64,000 nucleotides of DNA from Pelistega europaea (lineage in GTDB: Bacteria > Pseudomonadota > Gammaproteobacteria > Burkholderiales > Burkholderiaceae_B): positions 1 through 64,000 of the forward strand of contig NZ_JABGBO010000007.1 in assembly GCF_013133775.1 (NCBI RefSeq). The letters are read 5' to 3'. This document shows, in pieces, positions 59,022-64,000 of the stretch. The position numbers were made by a program, and so were the translations under genes. Numbering within the stretch: the stretch's first letter is position 1; the number at the start of each line of letters is the position of its first letter. A model generated the notes under the pieces. The model ran no database searches, was not told the DNA's origin, and saw nothing but the letters and a program-made list of their open reading frames with translations.

Positions 59022-59606
59022 ATGTCGAATATTCTTAATTTTCTTATCACCACATTTGTCTCTTTATTTTGTGCAACTCTATTTATCCGAGCATGGATTT
59101 TTTGGCGACGTATTCCAGCTTTTAATCCCTACTGTACCTTTATTTACCAACTCACTGATTTTGTTATTGTACCTGTACGCAAAATCATCTCCTCAAGCAA
59201 TCACATTGATTTCCCTAGTCTTGTTGTTGCCTATATTACTTGCACGCTACAAGCATTGATTAGTAGGCTACTCCTCTCTTCTGATACGGTTGACAATACA
59301 GATACCAACCTACTATGGTTACCCTTTGAGGGTTTATACCTCTTTCTACATAACTTTTTTTCATGTGTTTTTTGGTTAGGTTTGATGTATGCCATACTGA
59401 GTTGGGTTGCCCCTTTATCCCCTTTCCAATCATTTCTACGTGCCCTTATAGAGCCTGTACTTGAGGTTATTCGCCACTATATGCCCAAGGTACTAAGAAA
59501 TGCTCCTATTGATTTCTCCTTAATGGCCCTAATGCTGTTAATTATCATCGCTCAGATGCTAGTGGATTATCTACTGATGACTTTTGGAAGCTTATACCTA
59601 TCCTAG
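59022..59606 (+). CDS. YggT-family membrane protein
   Basis: 194 residues with four or more hydrophobic segments in two YggT-type halves: NFLITTFVSLFCATLFIRAWI with NPYCTFIYQLTDFVIVPVRKII, and ILSWVAPLSPFQSFLRALIEPVLEVIRHYMP. The duplicated domain is usual for the family. Its role is unclear; relatives link to cell division or osmotic shock. Confidence 0.88.
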   Translation: MSNILNFLITTFVSLFCATLFIRAWIFWRRIPAFNPYCTFIYQLTDFVIVPVRKIISSSNHIDFPSLVVAYITCTLQALISRLLLSSDTVDNTDTNLLWLPFEGLYLFLHNFFSCVFWLGLMYAILSWVAPLSPFQSFLRALIEPVLEVIRHYMPKVLRNAPIDFSLMALMLLIIIAQMLVDYLLMTFGSLYLS

Positions 59607-59744
59607 CACCTATTTTTCTAGGCATTATTTAACTTACTCAAAAGGTTAAAAAGACCCTCATGCAAGCCACTCAAATAGCAATTTTTCATTACCTTGCTAT
59701 CAAGTAGCTAAAGCCTTGAAAATGGCTTGCATGACATACTGCTC

Positions 59745-60674
59745 TTACATTTCTACGCCATAGGCTGCTTTGAGTTTTTGAGCAATTTCTTCTCGGCTAT
59801 AGTGATAATTCTGAGGCCCCTGCACGGCTATTTTAAGCGTCCCCATCAAGCTCGCTAGGCAAGCACTTTCATACCAAGGCCAACCTTGTGACAACCCATA
59901 TAATAATCCCCCACGGTGTGCATCACCACAACCAGTAGGATCACAAACCTTTTCTGCTTTTAGCGGCGGAATTTGTGTCTCTTCTCCTTTAATATAAAGA
60001 CTAGCACCCTCAGCCCCTTTAGTCACAATAATAGCCTCAAGATAATGAGATAATTCAGCTACACTGCGACCAAGACGTTGTTCTACTACTGTAGCCTCAT
60101 AATCATTAACAGTCATTGCTTGTGCAAGCCCTAGCATTGTTTCTAAATCATTTTTATCAAACAGGGGCATTGCTTGACCTAAATCAAAAATAAAAGGAAT
60201 CCCTTTTGCGTGTAATGAATGTGCATGAGTGAACATCCCCTCTTTAGAGTCTGGTGCCACAATCGCCCATCCCACATTATCTGCTTGAATGGTGTTTGTA
60301 TGTGCACTTGACATAGCCCCTGGATGAAAAGCTGTAAACTGGTTACCATCTAAATCCGTAGTGATATGACATTGTGCGGTGAAAGCATCTGGGATAATTT
60401 TAAGACCCTCGGTATTAATCCCTAATTGCTCAAATCGTTGGAGATACTCGCCTCCATCCTTACCTATAGTAGCAACAGGGATAGGATTACCTCCTAACAT
60501 TTTAAGGCTATAAGCAATGTTACCCGCACATCCTCCAAACTCCTTACGCATAGTGGGCACAAAGAAAGAAACACTTAATGATTTAATATGCTCTGGAAGA
60601 ATATGATCTTTAAAATGTCCCTCAAACAAAGTAATTGTGTCAAATGCTACTGAACCACATACTAATACATTCAT
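59745..60674 (-). CDS. PfkB-family kinase, adenosine kinase-like
   Basis: 309 residues. The N-terminal GGCAGNIAYSLKMLGGNPIPVATIGKDGGEYL and the C-terminal anion-hole motif CDPTGCGDAHRGGLLYGL (catalytic Asp in GCGD) define the ribokinase superfamily. The pattern resembles adenosine kinases of betaproteobacteria. It would phosphorylate adenosine or a sugar in the cytosol. It follows the zinc-ribbon gene by 12 nt. Confidence 0.86.
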   Translation of the reverse strand: MNVLVCGSVAFDTITLFEGHFKDHILPEHIKSLSVSFFVPTMRKEFGGCAGNIAYSLKMLGGNPIPVATIGKDGGEYLQRFEQLGINTEGLKIIPDAFTAQCHITTDLDGNQFTAFHPGAMSSAHTNTIQADNVGWAIVAPDSKEGMFTHAHSLHAKGIPFIFDLGQAMPLFDKNDLETMLGLAQAMTVNDYEATVVEQRLGRSVAELSHYLEAIIVTKGAEGASLYIKGEETQIPPLKAEKVCDPTGCGDAHRGGLLYGLSQGWPWYESACLASLMGTLKIAVQGPQNYHYSREEIAQKLKAAYGVEM

Positions 60675-60686
60675 ATTCTCTCTTCC

Positions 60687-61742
60687 TTAGGGATAAAAAA
60701 TGCTCAACTCATAGCCACTAATAGGAGCCCCATCAAGCGTAAAAGGTAAGTTAATCAGTTGTTTACCATTGCCAGCAAAAGGTTGCATCAACAACTCTGG
60801 AACAAGGTACTCTTTAGGTTGAATATTTCTGCTATTAACCACTACGCCCTGAGAGTTCTTTAGCCTTAATACTAAAATAGGCCAATCTTGTGGTTTGTCT
60901 GTCTTATTGACTAGCAATGCCTGCAATCGCAGTGCCTGCTCCCCTGGTTTAGGAGTCACTTTATCGTTGAGGGACAGCACAACGTTTTCTAAAGCAAGAT
61001 TATTCACCGATTTCTGAATATCTACTTCACATTTAAAGAGACTACACATTTGGACTAGCACAGGACGCATACTAGGGTAAGCTGTACTGATTTGGTTACG
61101 AAAAACATAAAGTATCTGCCCTGCAATAAGTACTAGTGCCAAAAGAATGATAAATAACCAGAACCAGCCAAAGGAAGAAGTACGCTCTTCATAATAATCT
61201 TCTCCCTCTACTTCGTAGGTATCCCCCCGTACGGTAAACTCATCATCTTCAGAATCCTCCTCACGGAGACGCCCCCCAATATAGTGTTCATCATCACGCT
61301 CACCCTTTACACTCGATTGAGAGCCATTGTTAAGGTGAATATGCACAGCAGGAACTACCGATTCTCGGCGTGACTCACGCTCCACAGTAGGATTAACTAC
61401 AAAATCGTCTTCCACTGCCGTCATAGCAGGGCGTGGTCTTGTTATAGAAGCCGTTTCACTATGAGGAGTCTCTGTATGGATAGAGGGGACCGCTCTTCGA
61501 GGAAGCTCATATCGCGGTGAGGCAGGTGCATTGTAGGAAGCCGATGTCGCTTTAGAAGAGAAATAATCTCCAGATTCTTCTCCCTCTTTGGATAAGACAG
61601 GATAGTCTTCATCATATAAATTCTCTATAGCATTAAAAACATGGCGACACACCCCACAACGGACCATCCCTTTACGTTGGGCAACTTGTTGTTGTGTTAA
61701 GGTAAGAATCGTATGACACTGAGGACAACATGTTTTCATCAT
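60687..61742 (-). CDS. Zinc-ribbon and DUF3426 membrane protein
   Basis: 351 residues. The N-terminal zinc ribbon is CCPQCHTILTLTQQQVAQRKGMVRCGVCRHVFNA (MJ0042-type). A charged linker of ~150 residues follows, then one membrane segment (FGWFWLFIILLALVLIAGQILYVF) near residue 200, and a C-terminal DUF3426 domain outside the membrane. It is consistently next to prmA in Burkholderiales. Function unknown. Confidence 0.87.
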   Translation of the reverse strand: MMKTCCPQCHTILTLTQQQVAQRKGMVRCGVCRHVFNAIENLYDEDYPVLSKEGEESGDYFSSKATSASYNAPASPRYELPRRAVPSIHTETPHSETASITRPRPAMTAVEDDFVVNPTVERESRRESVVPAVHIHLNNGSQSSVKGERDDEHYIGGRLREEDSEDDEFTVRGDTYEVEGEDYYEERTSSFGWFWLFIILLALVLIAGQILYVFRNQISTAYPSMRPVLVQMCSLFKCEVDIQKSVNNLALENVVLSLNDKVTPKPGEQALRLQALLVNKTDKPQDWPILVLRLKNSQGVVVNSRNIQPKEYLVPELLMQPFAGNGKQLINLPFTLDGAPISGYELSIFYP

Positions 61743-61784
61743 GAACTCTCTCGTTGTTAATCGTCTATTCGTAGTGCAGATTGT

Positions 61785-62714
61785 CTACTTGTGACCATGT
61801 AAACACACCCAACCCTCTTGTGTTTTCCAGACAGACATGGCGATATAAGGGGCATAAGCAGCAATAACCTCTTCCGCCTGACGTTCTAGCACACCAGACA
61901 GCACCAAATGCCCTCCTGTGGCAACACGACCAGCTAGCATGGGAGCAAGTACTTTAAGAGGATTAGACAGAATATTAGCAACAACAATATCAAACTGTCC
62001 ATGAGGTAAAGCATCTGGCAACATGAAATCAATATCAACATGATTCACTTCAGCATTATATGCCCCTGTGCTTACCGCTTGCTCATCGATATCCACCCCC
62101 AACACACGTTTAGCCCCTAGTTTCTTGGCAATAATAGCCAAAATACCCGAACCATGTCCGTAATCTAACACTTCTAGCTGGTCTTTGGTGCGAGAATCAA
62201 GAGAGGCAAAATAATGAGCCAACCACTCTGCACAAAGATGAGTAGTCGGATGACTACCTGTACCAAAAGCAAGACCTGGGTCAAGCTCAATTAAGATATT
62301 GTCACTATTTTGATTAGCTGCAACCACATCTGGATTATCTTTGTGCCAACTAGGAACCACCCAAATATGCTCTGCGATATGTATCGGATCAAACTGTGAT
62401 TGTGTTAATCTTACCCAGTCTTCGTTGGCTACCTCTCGTACTGTAGCAACACTGGTAAAATCCTGACCACTTAAGCTAAGCAAGGCTTGTAACACCTCTT
62501 CGACTGACATGTCATCTGGAAGCAAGGCAATAACATAGTTACGTGCCCACGCCTGAACCTCTGGCTCTGTACCAGGTTCGCCAAAAAGAGGTTTCTCACT
62601 TGCTGTATTAAAATCTGCATCCTCAACAGAAACCGATAGAGCGCCACATTCTAACAACCAATCAGATAAGGCCTCTGCCTCACTCTCTACACTTAACAAC
62701 ACCAATTCACGCAT
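61785..62714 (-). CDS. prmA: Ribosomal protein L11 methyltransferase
   Basis: 309 residues from the ATG at 62714, with GGA 6 nt upstream; the frame is open to 62744. MRELVLLSVESEAEALSDWLLECGA begins the substrate domain. The SAM motif is LEVLDYGHGSGILAIIAKKLGAKRVLGVDIDEQAV, where the usual DxGxGSG reads DYGHGSG. The catalytic motif is IVVANILSNPL. It trimethylates L11 lysines. Confidence 0.95.
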   Translation of the reverse strand: MRELVLLSVESEAEALSDWLLECGALSVSVEDADFNTASEKPLFGEPGTEPEVQAWARNYVIALLPDDMSVEEVLQALLSLSGQDFTSVATVREVANEDWVRLTQSQFDPIHIAEHIWVVPSWHKDNPDVVAANQNSDNILIELDPGLAFGTGSHPTTHLCAEWLAHYFASLDSRTKDQLEVLDYGHGSGILAIIAKKLGAKRVLGVDIDEQAVSTGAYNAEVNHVDIDFMLPDALPHGQFDIVVANILSNPLKVLAPMLAGRVATGGHLVLSGVLERQAEEVIAAYAPYIAMSVWKTQEGWVCLHGHK

Positions 62715-62789
62715 AATCATTCCATGTTTGAATAAGCAACACAACCCCGACCAATCGGACGGGGTTGCATGACACGAACATCTCGCTTA

Positions 62790-64000
62790 CTACTTGCGTT
62801 CGCTTAATTTGTGCTCTAGATAGTGAATGGTCGTACCTCCCTCAATGAAGTTGGCATCATTCACTAAATCACGATGCAGAGCAATATTGGTCTTAATACC
62901 CTCGACCACCATCTCTGACAACGCCACATTCATGCGTGCTAACGCTTGCCGACGTGTACTACCAAAAGTCACCAATTTGGCAATCATAGAGTCATAGTTA
63001 GGAGGTACACGATAACCAGAAAATACATGCGAATCTAAACGCACACCTGGACCTCCCGGTGTATGCCACGCACTAATTAATCCTGGAGAAGGAATAAAGG
63101 TATATGGGTCCTCTGCATTAATACGACACTCAATCGCATGTCCAGTTAACTTAATATCCTCTTGACGAAGAGTAAAAGGCTCACGAGCAGCAACTTTAAT
63201 CTGTTCTTGAACTAAGTCAATACCAGTGATGCATTCAGTCACTGTATGCTCTACTTGAATACGGGTATTCATCTCAATGAAGTAGAACTCACCATTTTCA
63301 TAGAGGAACTCAAAAGTACCTGCACCACGGTATTTCATCATACGGCATGCTTCTGCACAACGCTCACCGATGAATGCAATCAACTTACGGTCAATACCTG
63401 GTGCTGGTGCCTCTTCAATGACTTTTTGATGACGACGTTGCATAGAGCAATCACGCTCACCTAGCCATACAGCTTGCCCTTCTCCATCTCCCATCACTTG
63501 AATTTCAATATGACGAGGATTTTCGAGAAATTTCTCCATATAAACTTCTGGATTATTAAAAGCAACACCCGCTTCGGCTTTGGTCATCTGTACAGCACTT
63601 AATAAGGCTGCCTCAGTATGTACCACACGCATACCACGACCTCCACCACCACCAGCTGCTTTAATAATAACAGGGTAACCAATGCGTTCTGCAGTAGCAA
63701 GAATATAGGCTGGATCGTCAGGTAAAGCCCCTTCAGAGCCAGGAACAACGGGAACACCAGCCGCAATCATAGCTTGCTTAGCACTCACCTTGTCCCCCAT
63801 CACACGGATAGACTCTGGACGAGGGCCAATAAATACAAAACCACTGCGTTCTACACGCTCAGCAAAATCTGCATTTTCAGAGAGAAACCCATAACCTGGG
63901 TGAATAGCTTCTGCGTCTGTCACCTCTGCCGCCGCAATAATCGCTGGCATATAGAGGTAACTTTGTTGCGGTGCGGCTGGACCGATACACACAGACTCAT
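62790..64000 (-). CDS. accC: Biotin carboxylase of acetyl-CoA carboxylase, 5'-truncated
   Basis: The gene runs off the right edge; about 45 N-terminal residues are missing. Present are [42 protein letters not shown], the ATP-grasp glycine loop [36 protein letters not shown] and the catalytic [14 protein letters not shown]. It carboxylates biotin on AccB for fatty acid synthesis. prmA follows 75 nt downstream. Confidence 0.97.
   Translation of the reverse strand, partial: ESVCIGPAAPQQSYLYMPAIIAAAEVTDAEAIHPGYGFLSENADFAERVERSGFVFIGPRPESIRVMGDKVSAKQAMIAAGVPVVPGSEGALPDDPAYILATAERIGYPVIIKAAGGGGGRGMRVVHTEAALLSAVQMTKAEAGVAFNNPEVYMEKFLENPRHIEIQVMGDGEGQAVWLGERDCSMQRRHQKVIEEAPAPGIDRKLIAFIGERCAEACRMMKYRGAGTFEFLYENGEFYFIEMNTRIQVEHTVTECITGIDLVQEQIKVAAREPFTLRQEDIKLTGHAIECRINAEDPYTFIPSPGLISAWHTPGGPGVRLDSHVFSGYRVPPNYDSMIAKLVTFGSTRRQALARMNVALSEMVVEGIKTNIALHRDLVNDANFIEGGTTIHYLEHKLSERK

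Overview
The window looks like a chromosomal segment of a low-GC betaproteobacterium of the Alcaligenaceae type (a Pelistega- or Taylorella-like relative is my guess). The basis is a Bug-type TctCBA tripartite transporter, the conserved blocks kdsD-kdsC-lptCAB-hpf-ptsN-hprK-rapZ and rsmI/yraN-diaA-BON, the accC-prmA-zinc-ribbon-PfkB block, and a long Ala/Lys histone H1-like gene. All assignments come from reading motifs, family memory and gene order; no database search was run.

Layout. 1-2486: a broken NACHT/STAND-like NTPase fragment lies between two inverted copies of a decayed IS3-family element. 2604-7654: a GntR-controlled tripartite tricarboxylate transporter operon ends in a cytosolic beta-propeller gene. 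7923-12779: a LysR regulator, a sulfonate/nitrate-type ABC importer and an FAD oxidoreductase. 13411-14967: pgi. 14984-34329: a large surface-polysaccharide (probably O-antigen) cluster. It holds an ABC exporter, UDP-galactopyranose mutase, several GT2 glycosyltransferases, an IspD-like cytidylyltransferase with an SDR partner, a glycerophosphotransferase-like protein with a coiled coil, galU, an initiating sugar-phosphate transferase, galE, an O-antigen ligase, a GT25 enzyme and rmlBCD. An IS relic interrupts it at 16685-17070.

34467-47366 is mostly housekeeping: apt with an odd small upstream ORF, Kdo synthesis and LPS transport, the nitrogen-PTS/RapZ block, rlpA, rsmI, yraN, diaA, a BON lipoprotein, a TlpA-like thioredoxin and argB. 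47484-51963 has a HAD phosphatase and then a tight four-gene operon of circularly permuted ATP-grasp, alpha-E, transglutaminase-like protease and the proteasome-related Anbu. 52173-64000 holds tal, a CoA-ligase/GNAT fusion, gltX, the histone H1-like gene, yggT, a PfkB kinase, a zinc-ribbon membrane protein, prmA and the 5'-truncated accC.

The most notable sequence-level observation is at the 3' end of the H1-like gene. An AGGAGG motif lies 10 nt before an in-frame A AAA AAG heptamer, which is the arrangement known from E. coli dnaX. A -1 shift there replaces an abrupt stop with a 47-residue tail ending in a WPFPTG motif. Other points of interest are the four-gene Anbu operon with a short alpha-E protein, the IS-bracketed NTPase remnant, a repeat-containing Gly/Cys-rich small ORF before apt, palindromes upstream of galE, and tandem repeats flanking tal.
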